A stretch of 64,000 nucleotides of DNA from Adiantum capillus-veneris (GCA_014529385.2 CM043944.1:177726240-177790239); one strand, 5' to 3'. Positions 11,486 to 22,955 are shown, numbered from the stretch's first letter. Program-made: numbers and translations. Notes: generated by a model from the letters alone, not told the origin.

Positions 11486-12640
11486 CTAGATCATTATCTC
11501 CTTTTCTCTTAAACATTTTAATCCTTTTCCTGCAATGGGAATCTTTACTTCTGTACCATCTAGTTCAGACAAGCGGTAAGTAGCATTTTCATGCCTATGC
11601 TTTACAACATACGGTCCAAACCATCTTTTTGAGAACTTACGCATGACTGTGTGCTGGTTATCAAGGCTACTATCATACACTAAAACCCAATCACCTTTGT
11701 CAATTGCTTTGCTCCTGAGTCGATGTCTCTTATCAAAATAGTCCTTGTTTTTCAACCTTGCATTTTTGAGTCGTTCTTTTGCAGCTTCAATGTCTCCAGG
11801 TCTTCTCTCTAGCTGCCTTATACGCAGTGCAAGGAGATCTTCCCTACTAAGCCCCTCTTGCCAAGGTAGTACATTCCATGTGGGAATTGTATCCTCAATC
11901 GGCATCAATGGCTTTTGACCATGCATTAGCTCCGCAGGCATGTAGCCAGTTACTGAGCTATGTGTTGTACGATCAGCCCATAAAGCATATGGTAACAATT
12001 TTGGCCACTCACCAACTCTTCCTTCGCAAGCCTTGGCCAAAGCTTTGATGATAGGAGGATGCCCTCTTTCACTCTTTCCATTGCCTTCAGGGTTGTAAGC
12101 TGTAGTAAGAGAAAGCTTGATCCCTAATCTAGAAAAGAACTCCCTTGCTTCTTCGGCATCCAGTTCACCTCGATCTGCAGTGATTTTTCCCACACAACCA
12201 AAACGGCAAATCACCTCATCAAGAAGGAATTTGCACACAGCTTCTGTGGTCTTAGCTCTTAATGCTCTTCCTTCAACCGTGTTAGTTAGGTACTCTCGTG
12301 CAAGAACCAAGTATCTCATCTGCCAGAGTCCTAAAGGCATCGTGACTAGATCCACAACCCATTTATAGTGCATGGCTAGTGGATATGTAGGGTGCAATCC
12401 ATCACGATGTCGAACATTTGAATACATTTGACAAGTTACACATGACTCTACAAACTGAGATACATCTTTATACATACCCTTCCACCAGTATTTTTCTTTC
12501 AACTTGGAGAAGGTTGCCCACACACCCCTGTGTCCAACCCATAGACTCTCATGAAACTCTTGCATGAGATTTACTTGAGTCTCTTTTTTACATATAACCC
12601 GTTGTGGTGTAGCACCCTTTTGTTTAGGATGCTTCCACAA
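11486..12640 (-). pseudogene. Element A integrase
   Basis: The 384 codons carry the whole integrase: a His-Cys zinc-binding part (FHESLWVGH ... CVTCQM), the DDE core with Asp in WVVDLVTM, Asp in TADRGEL and Glu in GNGKSERG, and a C-terminal segment with FSKRWFGPYVV, typical of gypsy integrases. The frame is the same as that of the RT ORF and is separated from it only by a TAA at 12641-12643, so RT and integrase were one polyprotein. Its listed start is just the first codon after that stop. The enzyme would insert the cDNA into host DNA; all catalytic residues remain, but without readthrough it cannot be made from the polyprotein. Confidence 0.9.
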
Positions 12641-14920
12641 TTAACCATCCCTTAAAAAGTACCCATATGCTTTCCTGCGTATCCTCTTGAATTCTTGTTC
12701 AGACCAATCATCCTGTTTTGTTAGAGTACTCAAGTACCTTCCAATAGAAAGCCAATCACCTTCATAAAGATCTTTCAAGAACAATTCAAGTGAATTAGTC
12801 ATGCAGACATTGTTACCTTTGACATGAGAGATAGAATAGAATTTTGTGCCTACATCATCTCCCTCATCAATCATTTGTGACTCATCTTCATACCTTGCCC
12901 TTGATAGCATATCTGCCACTGTATTGTCTTTACCTGCAATGTGCTTAAACTCGGGATTTAAGGACTTAATGTAGGCAATCCACCGCAACATAGCAATGTC
13001 TGGTGTTGAGCAGCTTGTAATCATCCCAAGAAGTGGTAGACAATCTGTTTCTACAACCACACATGCACAAATTAGGTACTCTTTCCCACTTTTCAAGGCT
13101 GTAACCATACCCCATAACTCTCTCTTTATCTGTGGATAGTTTCTTTGGCGAGCACTTAGTACCTTTGCTCCAAATCTTACCACATACCTGTGTCCTTCTT
13201 TGTCATCTTGCCCTATTGCCCATCCAATCCATGTAGGACTGGTATCTACTGTCACAATCACTGGCCTTTGACACTCATAGTCTACCTTTCTCAAAGTCGT
13301 TACTGACTGGAGTAACTCCTTTAGCTTTTTCATGGATTTTACATGTGCTTCTGTCCATTTAAACTTTTGATTCTTTCTAAGCAGCTGATAAAGAGGATCA
13401 GCTAAATGTGCATAATGTGGAATCCAAATAACATAGAAGACACATGCTCCTAGAAACCTTCTAACCTCAGTGATGCTAGTGCATGTTTCTTTCATTCTTT
13501 GGATGGCATCTACCTTTGATGGACAAGGTTTCCTACTATATGGCCCGCACATGTGCCCCACAATGAGCACTTCTTTGACACCAAACATAGACTTTTTCCC
13601 TGACAATGTAAGATTCACTTCTTCCAACATAGACAAAATTTTATCACAATCATTTATGTGATTTACCACAAACCTGCGACATCCCTTGAGATCCAAAGCT
13701 TCATCTTTGTCACTTTCTTCACATCCTTTGATAGGCAAATCATCAATGAAAGGCATTGTGATTTGCGGAATAAAGTCACGTAAGACCTTATTCATCCCAT
13801 TCATCATATGTGCAACCGAGTTGGTTGCTCCCTGTGGCAAGGTACACATCCTTACCAAACCCAAAGGTGTCCTCATGGTTGTCAAGTCTCTGCTTTCGAT
13901 TACAAGCTGAAATTGATCATACCCTGAGTAGAGATCCCCCATTGAGTAGATTGCCCTCCCTGCAAATGCCTCTGCAAACTCATCCACAATTGGACCTGTA
14001 CCTACATTTCTAATTGTCACCTTGTTCATTGGTTGCATATCTTGGATGAAGCGTAGAGAACCATTCTTCTTTGGAACTGTGAACCACCTGTTTGAGTATG
14101 GAGCACAAGAACGCTCCAAGATTCCCATTTTGATTTTTTCATTCAGTAGCTCTACTAACTTTGGCAAATGAGCCTTTGGAACCGGAATAGGCCGCAGATT
14201 CCAAGGCACATGAGGTATTGTGAAAATTACTATAGGAGCTACAATATAAGGATCAACACATCCTATCTCATGTGGCTCAAATGCAAAAGCCTTACCATGC
14301 TTTGAAAGCATTTCTTTGAAGCACTTTGTCTCCTCCTGTGTTAGAAACTCGTCGCAACCAATCTGCAACTCTTGAAAGGACTCCTTTGTGAAGGTATGCC
14401 CGATCTTTTTAGGATTCCGCAAACTTGGTTGTAAAGAAGCCTGTTCAATCTTTTCCTTGTTGTTGGGTGGTAAGGGTGAAGCTACTGGTTTCACCTTCTT
14501 TGCTACACTCTTGTATTTAGTTTCAACATGGACTTCTGGGCCAACTGTTTGGCTTTCTTTAAAGGCTTCTATTACTTGATACATTTCCATAGAGCAAACT
14601 TCCACAACTTCATTTTCAAGATGCAAACTAGACCTCATTATAACATCAAGCTCACCCATAGTATCTACAAAAGAAACTTGCTCACACAAACCCAAAACAC
14701 TTTCAGTAGGCTTTAGCAGCCCACTCTTTTTCATGCCTATTTGTACATTATGCACATATTGCCTCTCATATCTCTTCAAATCTTCAAGTTTTGTAAAACA
14801 TACTGATCCATTCCTTGTTACCAAAGAGCTCATTGAGAAAGTTTCACCTATTTTTGGATCACGCGAGACCCTTTTTCTTTCTGTACCACTGCAATCCCGC
14901 TTTACAATGGTACTTGGCAA
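12641..14920 (-). pseudogene. Element A reverse transcriptase-RNase H
   Basis: About 759 codons. RT signs in order are GILERSCAPYSNRWFTVPKK, RFIQDMQPMNKVT, YSMGDLYSGYDQF (first catalytic Asp), LPQGATNS and FIDDLP (the YxDD box, here F-I-D-D, near residue 390). RNase H follows with VTVDTSPTWIGWAIG, the catalytic Glu region KRELWGM and HIAGKDNTVADMLSR. The frame overlaps the end of the gag-protease frame by about 19 bases in another phase, so expression needs a frameshift, or a base has been lost. There is no ATG at the front; the frame opens at a TTG codon. One TAA at its end separates it from integrase; CAA to TAA would explain this. Confidence 0.92.
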
Positions 14921-16668
14921 AAACCCATCATTTCTCTATGATCATGAAACTCTTTGCTTACCTTTGGTAGAGGATGTTCTCTGAGGTTGTCACGATTTCT
15001 TTCATGGTTTACACAAACTCTGAGAAATTGGACAGCACGTTTACCATCTTTGCTACGTATCCTAGCATATGCTGAACCATCGTCCATTACCTTTGTTTCC
15101 ATTCGAACTCCCACAATGTAGGGTTGTCCAAGGATGAGATGATATGAAGATGTATCCTGTACAAAGAAGTTTTGGTCAATCTTTACATCACCTATTGTTA
15201 CCTTCACACCTGGACATGCTGCATACAATTCACCGGATGAATTGTTTGCCACTTTCACCATCCAGCCATGATCTGTGTCCATCGGCCATTTGCACTTGTT
15301 GTAGAGACTCTTTGACATTATGTTTATTTCTGAACCATGGTCAATCAAGGCAACAAATGGCTCTTCAAGATCACCTACCTTGACCAAAGTTTCTGTAGTA
15401 GCCCTTGCCCAATGACTTCGTGAATAGTAACTCCTAGGAATATCTTCAACTTCTTCATCATCATTTGAGAAATACACTTGCTTCACTCTCCCACTAGATT
15501 GGTAGCATCCTACCACAGCTCCATCATTCTCCTTATTTTGCAGCTGCATCCCTTGTGTCTTTGAGGTTTCCCCTTCAACCTGTGGATGAGAAAATTCAGC
15601 AAGGGTTTGCCTCTTTCTCTTAATGATGTCAATGATCTCCTCATGGAATTCACGCTTTGCAATGCCAAGAAATTCTCCCAGAGTAAACTCAATCTTGCTA
15701 TTCAAGATCCTTTCCTCCAAGACTTTCTTTAAATATGTAGCAACCTCAATATCAGATTGTAGTTTATAAGTTGGGCCTTTTGTCTTACCTTTTGTTGGCT
15801 CTTTCTTCTTTCCTATTGTAGACTCCTCCATGAGTACTTCAGGTGGAGATGCTCCTTGTCTTGAGGGTGTTTGAGAAGGCATTGAGTCACTTCTTCCCCC
15901 ACTTCTAAAAGCTCTTTTTGATGGTCCTTCATTAGCATTCTCACGTCTGCGCTTCTCTTCTACAATTGCCTCATTTTGTTGGCATTTTGTAATGTAGGCA
16001 TGCACTGACAATGAGTCCACTGGATCATTCCATCCTGTTTCTAGACGTATGCAATCACCTGCTTCATGTATAATATCTTTTGTAAGCTTTCCCTTTTTAG
16101 CTAATTGCATGACATTTGGCCAAATTTGACCATGATGGTCACTCACCTCTTCATCACAAAAATGTTCAATTTTTACTCCATAAGTAGCTGCCTCAACTGA
16201 AGAGGTGGCATGCTTGGTTGCCATATCTTCAACTAAGGTTTGCATTCCCCCCTTCCCAAAGTTAGTTCTCAAGGGTAGACCTGTCTCTCTTAAGTGGATT
16301 TTACCATCCTTAAAAAAGACAACATCTTTTGACAAAGCATCACTAAAATCATCACAATCCCTTCTTACATGGTCTGTACTATCACACCAAATACATCTAT
16401 TAACAAACCCTTCTTTGGGATGTTGTCTTTGCCTAGGAAGTGGCCCTGATGGTTGGCCTTTTTCTTCAAGCTTTGCAAACTTCACCTTCAAGTCACGCAT
16501 TCCCTTCACAAGCTCATCTAGCATGGACTCATCAAACTTAGGAGCGATAAAAGTAGGCTTTACCATTTTGTCAGAAGTTGAGGTGGAAGGACTTGTAGTG
16601 TTTACTTCCATCTTGTCCCTTCTTCTTTGTCGTTTGGCAAGCAGTGAGACAGCACCTTCAACCTCATT
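14902..16668 (-). pseudogene. Element A gag C-terminal part and aspartic protease
   Basis: From the CACTA junction the frame reads EVEGAVSLLAKRQRR, then a retroviral zinc knuckle CIWCDSTDHVRRDC (C-x2-C-x4-H-x4-C), which binds RNA during packaging. A linker with PTYKLQSDIEVATYLKK resembles the region I recall as DUF4100. The protease follows: ALIDHGSEINIMSK, with catalytic Asp in D-H-G where most retropepsins have D-S/T-G, and the flap and fold end YHLILGQPYIVG. The ORF ends at 14902 within the start of the RT frame. It is broken at 16669 by the CACTA insertion; the first part of gag lies at 22956-23565. Confidence 0.9.
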
Positions 16669-16680
16669 CACTACAAGAGG
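16669..16680 (+). repeat. Left terminal inverted repeat of the CACTA element
   Basis: CACTACAAGAGG, exactly complementary to 22944-22955. The target duplication ATT lies just outside. Confidence 0.97.
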
Positions 16681-16689
16681 CTATTCATA

Positions 16690-16815
16690 TTAGCGACGCT
16701 CACATAGCGACGCTCAAAAAAAAAAGTCCCGGCGTCGCTATAAGCGTCTCTATGAGCGTCGCAAATTTCTTTGTAAATTTGCGACGCTCATAGCGACGCT
16801 CATAGAGACGCCGGC
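16690..16815. promoter_or_regulatory. Left subterminal repeats of the CACTA element
   Basis: TAGCGACGCTC and its complement GCGTCGCTAT recur in both directions and form a long imperfect hairpin centred near 16773 (GCGTCGCAAATTT ... AAATTTGCGACGC). In En/Spm such arrays bind the TNP1-type protein and bring the ends together; the same role is inferred here. Confidence 0.85.
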
Positions 16816-16843
16816 TGGGGTAAAAAAATAACCGAGCGCGCCC

Positions 16844-16872
16844 AAAAACTCAGATCTCAGATCTGAGTTTTT
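16844..16872. repeat. Perfect palindrome, 14-bp arms
   Basis: AAAAACTCAGATCT, one C, then its exact complement. It lies just inside the left subterminal array and could form a hairpin in RNA or DNA. Confidence 0.9.
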
Positions 16873-16908
16873 CGGCGCCCTCAAGCAAGGAGCAGGTAAC
16901 GCTCTCCC

Positions 16909-16911
<3 letters not shown>

Positions 16912-16943
<32 letters not shown>

Positions 16944-16949
16944 CTTCTC

Positions 16950-16980
<31 letters not shown>

Positions 16981-17042
16981 AGAGGAAGGAGAGCCAGGTA
17001 TGCTCCTTCCCTCTCCTCATTCTCATGTTCCCTTCCCCTCTT

Positions 17043-17077
<35 letters not shown>

Positions 17078-17340
17078 TAGTGTTTTTGAGAGAGAGAGAG
17101 AGAGAGAGTACAAACAAAAACAAAAACGCACACACACATACATAAACAAAGAATGCACACACACATTGAGAGAGAAAAAGGGAGAGAGAGCATGCATAAA
17201 CAAAAAACGCACGCATTGAGAGAGGAAAAGAGAGAGAGAACATGCATAAACAAAAAACGCACACATTGAGAGAGGAAAAGAGAGAGAAAACATGCATACG
17301 ATCCAAAAAAACGCACACACATTGAGAGAGAAAGAGAGAG
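16912..17340. repeat. CT/CA microsatellites and a minisatellite of about 58 bp
   Basis: (CT)n at about 16912-16939 and (CA)n at about 16951-16976 are followed by further GA and CA runs. From about 17158 to 17340 a unit combining CACATTGAGAGAG, GAGAGAGA and CATGCATAAACAAAAAACGC repeats three to four times. ORFs in this stretch are low-complexity artefacts. Confidence 0.88.
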
Positions 17341-17601
17341 AAACTAATTTAACATCGTAGGAAACTAATTAAAATTAAAAGACGTAAAGATCTTGCCGAC
17401 GAGGAGTTGAACTCAAGACCTATTATTCAAGAGGGAAATGGCATAATCAATCTATCATACTTGGCATGGGTGATAGAAAGGTTATACCATTTATCTCTTT
17501 TTATTGGCACACACATCGACACACGCGCACACACACAAGAAGAAGAGAGTTATAACGTCGTAGGAAACTATCTTAAAAGACGTTAAAGATTAGGTTATAT
17601 G

Positions 17602-17966
17602 TAGACTTACATTAAATTAGATTTAGGTTTATTTTTAACTAGATTTATGTTTATTTAAGCTAGATTTAGATTTACGTTATATTAGATTAGATTTAGGTCT
17701 CCATAGACTGTGATGCCTGCATGAAGCGGGTGAAGAAAGCCCTCAATGGAATATAGGGTATTGCTGCCTTCACTCATGGTGGGCTCCTTCGATCCAAAAG
17801 TACTGGTGAAATGTCTTCAGAAGATAGGGAAGAAGATGGATCTTCAGGGCGGCAAGAGTCACTACATCCCCGACACAATGACCATCTAGACAACCTCTAG
17901 TCATTAGACTTACGTTAAATTAGATTTAGCTTTATTTTTAGTTAGATTTACGCTTATTTACGTTAG
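17602..17966. repeat. Direct repeats of about 62 bp flanking the captured HMA piece
   Basis: TAGACTTACATTAAATTAG at 17602-17663 and TAGACTTACGTTAAATTAG at 17905-17966 are near-identical over about 60 bp and bracket the HMA fragment. They may reflect how the host piece was taken up or a later local duplication. Confidence 0.75.
17709..17889 (+). pseudogene. Captured fragment of a plant HMA (metal-binding) protein gene
   Basis: The sequence reads CDACMKRVKKALNGI (metal-binding CxxC followed by the first helix of an HMA domain), then a stop or frame change, then GSFDPKVLVKCLQKIGKK, which matches the (V)TG..DP..LV..L.K.GKK end of plant heavy-metal-associated isoprenylated proteins. It ends in a stop at 17887. 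Such proteins bind copper, zinc or cadmium. It lies between two direct repeats within the CACTA, with no link to the transposase genes, so I infer capture of a host exon by the transposon. It is a broken fragment and unlikely to make protein. Confidence 0.72.
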
Positions 17967-18257
17967 ATCGAGTCCACGCAAGAATTACTTACGGTTTATG
18001 GTTTAGAGTTAGACGAACAGTGAAAAGATCTACTGTGAAAAGATGTTAAGATGAAGTGAAGTGCTACAGCTAGAGAAGAGGCAAAGGGGTTTTGTCCACT
18101 ACATGCAGTATCATGTAGACGTGGGTGTGTAGATTTCTTGTACCCACAAATATAGGTATTGACCAATAAAGACGAGATTATAACCCGGTGGTTCTGATCT
18201 CCGTGCACCTCTAGACCGAGGTGTGCGGGGATTGGACATGACTAGAGAATGTGAGGT

Positions 18258-18260
<3 letters not shown>

Positions 18261-18346
<86 letters not shown>
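18261..18346. repeat. (GA)n microsatellite
   Basis: About 86 bp of GA repeats with one GATA interruption near 18322, about 70 bp upstream of the TNP2-like start codon. It could act as a promoter-proximal GAGA tract. Confidence 0.97.
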
Positions 18347-18944
18347 TAAGACGAAGAATGCCAATAGAATATTAAATTTGTTGTCTAGGTTATAAGTTTT
18401 TTATCCTCATTATGAGTAGCGACGAGGATGTGGGACTGTCCAACCGAAACACCTATCTCTCAACGAGGGTCTTATGTCCTTGTAATCAATGCAAGCATGC
18501 TGTGCGACGGACAAGACGTGTTTCTTTGCAGCACGTTCGCGAATTTGGCGAGTTCAATCCATCTATTATAGATCGAGTTGTTGCCAATTATAACTCGTCG
18601 GACTCTGACGCTGGCCAACAAGCAGCAATCTTGCAACCCAATAGACGTGTTCGCAGGCGCTTTGGTCAAGCAGCATATGTGAGGCCACAAGATGTAGCCT
18701 CTGACAGCTCGGGGGATGATCATGCAGAGCACATTCCCAACGAGGCAATGTTTGAGCCCGAGATTGATGAAATGATCGAGACGATCATGGATTCAGAAAG
18801 GCTTATCTATGATGATATGAAAAGTGAAGCCGATACGCCATTGTATAATGGAGCACGTATGTCTAGATTGAAAGCACTCCTGGTTCTTCTCAACATGCAG
18901 GAAAAGTTTGGATGGAGTGACACTAGCGTCACAGCGCTTTTCAG

Positions 18945-19040
18945 GTGATCCATTACAATTAGTTTACTTTAATAGAACTCTAAATGTATAATGATCTGAT
19001 AGATTTTTACACGACTGTATCATATTTTTATGTTGTGTAG
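18945..19040 (+). other. Intron 1 of the TNP2-like gene
   Basis: It begins GTGATC and ends TTGTGTAG. Removing it joins AG to A and restores an Arg codon between TALF and LLKEH. Confidence 0.85.
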
Positions 19041-20009
19041 ATTGCTGAAAGAGCACATACTACCAGCTGACAATGTGATGCCAGATTCCCGAGATGAAGC
19101 AAGAAAGATTTTGCGAAACTTGGGGATGGATTACAATTCTATCCACGCTTGTCCTAATGACTGCATTCTTTTCAGAGGGGAATACATAGACATGGAGAAG
19201 AGTCCGAAATGTGATTCCGAAAGATATCGCGTAGATCTCCACGGGACAAAAATTCCACAAAAGGTTTTGCGACATTTCCCTCTGCTTCCTCGCATCAAGC
19301 ATTTCTTTGAATGTAAGGCCATGGCCGCCCTAGCATCATGGCATGAGGAGAATAAATCTTCGGATGGTGTGCTACAAATTCCTGCAGATTGCGTAGCGTG
19401 GAAACATATAGATGGAACATGGTCGGATTTTGCCAGGGAAGCTCGAAATTTGCGCTTAGGCCTGGCTATGGATGGCGTAAATCCATTTGGTCAAAGATCA
19501 ACATCTTACAGTGTATGGCCCGTTGTCATCGTCAACTACAACATTCCCCCGTGGTTGACTACGAAGAAGGGGCACCTATGGCTAAGCTTGATTGTGCCAG
19601 GGAGATATAAAGTGGGGAATATGGATGTGTATCTTCGTCCACTATTGGAAGAGCTACAAAAATTGTGAATTGGCATAGAGGTGGTGGATATGAGCCGACT
19701 CTAGATCTCGGTGTTGAGAAGAAGATGACGGAAGATCTAGAGGCTAAAATCAACCGATTTTGCATGCTTCACAATCCAGTGATGCAAAAGTGGATTTCAC
19801 AATATGAGGATGCAAAGCAAGAGCGACAAAGGGCACGAATCGAGTGGAGACGGGGAAGACGACCACCGATGCACTATCCAGCGGTTCTGGAGAGCCTACC
19901 AACCTTCATGAGCTTAAGATGGTTGCACAACCAATTGAAAAGCGCACAACAATGCGGTGACGAAGTGACTGAAGAAGAGTGGGAGTACTCTCGGGGTTGC
20001 GCGAGCAAG

Positions 20010-20089
20010 GTAAGTTTGCAATGTATGACTACCAAGTGACTTTATTTATAAACGTTTGAACGGCCACTCATAATCTTTGTTCGTTGTAG
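20010..20089 (+). other. Intron of the TNP2-like gene
   Basis: It begins GTAAGT after GCAAG and ends TCGTTGTAG. Removal keeps the frame (CASK to YKSYIAAW). Confidence 0.88.
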
Positions 20090-20452
20090 TATAAGTCATA
20101 CATAGCAGCATGGTGTAAAGGTCGACATTTTAGGGTGGAACGAATCGACAAAAAGCGTTTTACTCAAGATTGTGGAATCATGGCAAAATTTGAACAGTCT
20201 AGTCGACGACGTTCCTCTGATGCAGATCCTGTGGTGGCGGAACTCACTTACTTCGGCACACTGCAAGAGATTTTGAGGATCGATTATAGAGGATTTTTTG
20301 TCGACTTGTTCGACGTGCAATGGTTCAAGATAATCATGGAGGGTCGCAACGCTACTGTGCGTAGAGGAGAGTCTGGTTTTCTTGAGGTGGATTCTACTAA
20401 GAAATGGACTGACCTAAGAGACACTTTCGTACTACCCGAGCATTGTGAACAA

Positions 20453-20533
20453 GTAAGTATGTAAATAGTTAACATCCCCCTTTTACAAGTTATGTGCTTG
20501 AAAGCTCTCATGTAAGTTATGTGGCTCTGGCAG
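20453..20533 (+). other. Last intron of the TNP2-like gene
   Basis: It begins GTAAGTATG and ends CTCTGGCAG. Removal keeps the frame (HCEQ to VIFHPTKS). Confidence 0.88.
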
Positions 20534-21115
20534 GTAATATTTCATCCTACAAAGTCTACATCAAACTGGTGGTACGTCATAGAGGTAGCCCCTCGTAGTG
20601 CAAGGACGTATGAAGGCTACCATGTGCCAATCACAACGACATCAATGGAGGAGATCAGAGAAGATGCTCAATCAGAAGCCGCTGCGGTGGTGCTAGATGA
20701 GCATCAAGATACTACTACTCTATATGGGGTGCATGCAGAGGAGCTACAAAATGAAACCGAGGATATGTGTTTAAACGGAGAGCTCTATATAGATATAGGA
20801 ATTTATGCTGAGTTATGCGAGGATGAGAGAGAGATCTCTTAAAGCCACAAATATTGTATTTGAACAATTTTACTCCGTGTTGTAAAAGCTCTGGCTCTCT
20901 AAGTACCTTCCATGGTGTATAACGCTCTTTTCTCCTCGCGCTCACATCTTTTGATTGAAAATTCTGAGTTTTCGACTTGCCTCTTCTATCACTCAATTCA
21001 TTGCGTCATTGTATTTATATGCGTCATTACGTCATTGTATTTAATGGTCTTTGCGTCATTGTCTACTCTATTCATTCAATATTAAGTTTAAATATTCGTG
21101 TGTTTAATGCAGGTA

Positions 21116-22368
21116 TGGATGATGAGGAGTTTCTTTCTTCTTTGTCACCGCAGCAGAGACAGTGGTACGTGGAGCGTCATCGCTCTAGCGCATCATCGCG
21201 CGTTCCTACTCCATCCGCATCTCCCTCTCTTTCGGAGCATTCGGCGCGCTTCGAAGCTTCGGCGTCGACGAGACGAGCTTCACACTCGTCTAGACACCGG
21301 CGCTCTAGTGGTGGCGGTGGCGGTTGTTGTGGGGATTCCGCCACCGATGCCTCCACACCGCCTCGTGTTCGACGAGGCTCTTTACCCTCCCCTTCTTTGC
21401 CCGCCCCCACACCAGCCACAGCATCGCCATCTACGCCAGGTTTTGCACGGCTGACTGTTCCTAGAAGCTACACACCTCTACCTACTCCGCCAGGAGCCAC
21501 CCCACTCGACACTCCTCGCTTCGGGGCCCAGACGCCGGTGGAGACACTTGACGTCCGTACCCCCATCGACACGCCGCTAGAGACCCCTGCCGGGACACCC
21601 TGGTTCACACGTCACTGGCCAGAGGGCTTGCCTCACTCCGTCGACGCGTCTTTGCTCTCAGCTATTTAGACACTACATACTAAACAAATGGAGTGAAGTA
21701 CCAAGTGATTTAAAAAACAGAGTCATCAGCATACTTCATGATGAGTTTCCCAATCCAACACGGGATCAGCGCTTCAATGAAGACCTGATGAAGATTCGAA
21801 TGCGCAAATACTGCAAACACAAGCGTTTCGAAGTGCAAAAAGCAATCAAGAATGGGTGGAACATGCCAGATTGGCTGGCCAAAGAAGATTGGAAGAATGC
21901 GAAGAAAGCAGCGCGCGAGAATCCCGACAAGTGGAAGCAACAAAAGGATGCAGCCAGAGCGCGAGTAGAGGTAGGGAGCTCGCACCACTTGGGGAGCGGT
22001 GGATGGGCATCATTTGAGGCCGATTTTGTAAGTGTTTTCACATTGCTCTTTATGTTCGATAGTTTAGGGTTTATGAGTTTTTTAGTTCTAACATAATGAA
22101 ATCTTTGTATGTTTTGACAGTGGTCGATGACAGGACGTGATCCCACACCGTACGAGCGCGAGTACGCAGGCAGGAAGGGCTTAAACGCCCTGATGGACAT
22201 TCTCAGTTCTCGCGGCGGCATGGTTAGTATTAGGGTTTACTCTTTTTTATTTTTTGTATTGTTTTATAAATGTCGTTATATGTTTATACTTACTGAAAGC
22301 TGTCTTATTGTCTTTTTCTGCAGAATCCGACAGATACGCCGCTTGGACGCGATGAGACGTCTGACTAG
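21116..22368 (+). pseudogene. TNP1-like CACTA accessory protein
   Basis: Exon 1 starts MDDEEFLSSLSPQQRQW, followed by a Ser/Pro/Thr-rich, disordered N-terminal half with Gly and Arg runs (to 21668, where a TAG ends the frame). The conserved part is in another phase from 21670: KWSEVPSDLKNRVISIL, MPDWLAKEDWKNAKKAA and a Gly-Ser turn, which match plant Ptta/En/Spm (Transposase_24) proteins. Introns lie at 22028-22120 and 22223-22323. The short exon between them has GRDPTPYEREY, like the usual REPT..E motif, and the last exon ends at TAG 22366-22368. It would bind the subterminal repeats. The frame break near 21668 may be a missed intron or a lesion. Confidence 0.75.
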
Positions 22369-22725
22369 ACGATGTCAGTTTAGCCGTAGCTAGATAGCAT
22401 TAATTTAGGGTTTCTCATAGCTTATGTATCATGAGACGGATTTTATACGTCTTTTTGAACCATGTATATTATTACATTTTTCACCGCAATTCCTTTTGCC
22501 AATCAATTCTTTATGCCTATGATGTTGTACAATTGTCATTATTACATTTGCCAATCAATTCATTTTGCCTATGATGTGTACAATTGTCAATTTTGCAAAC
22601 AATGCGTCTTGTGGGTGACTATTTTGGGTCTATTATCTACCCTTGCACTTTTTTAAAAAAGTGAATCAAGTACAATATGGTTGATGGGTGAATGCCCTGC
22701 CACCAAAAAAAAATTCTCTCGGGCG
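22369..22725. other. 3' region of the TNP1-like gene
   Basis: AT-rich sequence with a diverged direct repeat (TTTGCCAATCAATTC at about 22496 and 22549). No gene is seen. Confidence 0.5.
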
Positions 22726-22892
22726 TCGCTATAAGCGTCGCTATTTATGGCTCTGTAGCGTCGCTATGAGCGTCACTATAGTCTTCTGTGTAAACGTCGC
22801 TATATGCGTCGCTATATAGCGACGCATATAGCGACGCCTATAGCGACACATATAGCGACGCTCGTAGCGACGGTTTTAGCGACGCCGGGGGT
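22726..22892. promoter_or_regulatory. Right subterminal repeats of the CACTA element
   Basis: About a dozen copies of GCGTCGCTATA or its complement TAGCGACGC occur, with a perfect inverted centre GCGTCGCTATATAGCGACGC near 22807. They mirror the left end and are the presumed binding sites of the TNP1-like protein. Confidence 0.87.
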
Positions 22893-22943
22893 TATAAAAA
22901 CCCAGTGTATTTCCGTCGCTAATAGCGTCACAAGAGCACACAA

Positions 22944-22955
22944 CCTCTTGTAGTG
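22944..22955 (+). repeat. Right terminal inverted repeat of the CACTA element
   Basis: CCTCTTGTAGTG, exact complement of the left end, followed by the target duplication ATT. Confidence 0.97.

Larger units (their letters stand above)
18412..20842 (+). pseudogene. TNP2-like CACTA transposase, internally deleted
   Basis: The exons I infer are 18412-18944, 19041-19668, about 19665-20009, 20090-20452 and 20534-20842, with GT-AG introns of 96, 80 and 81 bp. Exon 1 has the transposase-associated zinc motif VLCPCNQCKHAV. Exon 2 carries the front of the Transposase_21 domain: HACPNDCILFRGEY, LRLGLAMDGVNPFG and NIPPWLTTKKG, ending EELQKL followed by a stop. The next frame starts in the DUF4218-like tail (FCMLHNPVMQKW) and then a DUF4216-like part (ELTYFGTLQEILRIDY). 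The rest of the catalytic domain between these is missing. The protein would cut the element ends; this copy has lost part of its catalytic core. Confidence 0.88.
16669..22955 (+). mobile_element. CACTA (En/Spm-type) DNA transposon inside gag of element A
   Basis: The ends are the inverted repeats CACTACAAGAGG (16669-16680) and CCTCTTGTAGTG (22944-22955). The 3-bp target duplication ATT (16666-16668 and 22956-22958) is perfect, as the superfamily requires. Both ends carry clustered subterminal GCGTCGCTAT-type motifs. Inside are a TNP2-like gene and a TNP1-like gene, both on plus, and a captured HMA fragment. The TNP2 gene lacks part of its catalytic region, so this copy is probably non-autonomous. 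Gag of element A resumes in phase on the other side. Confidence 0.97.

Noticed and set aside
13470-14984. Plus-strand ORFs of 60-83 codons opposite RT
   Set aside because: They are shadows of the minus-strand RT frame.
16881-17322. Several ORFs of 64-145 codons on both strands
   Set aside because: They lie wholly in CT, CA and GA repeats and are low-complexity artefacts.
17398-17430. tRNA-like T-arm string (GGTCTTGAGTTCAACTCC on minus)
   Set aside because: No acceptor stem, D-arm or anticodon arm could be fitted around it.
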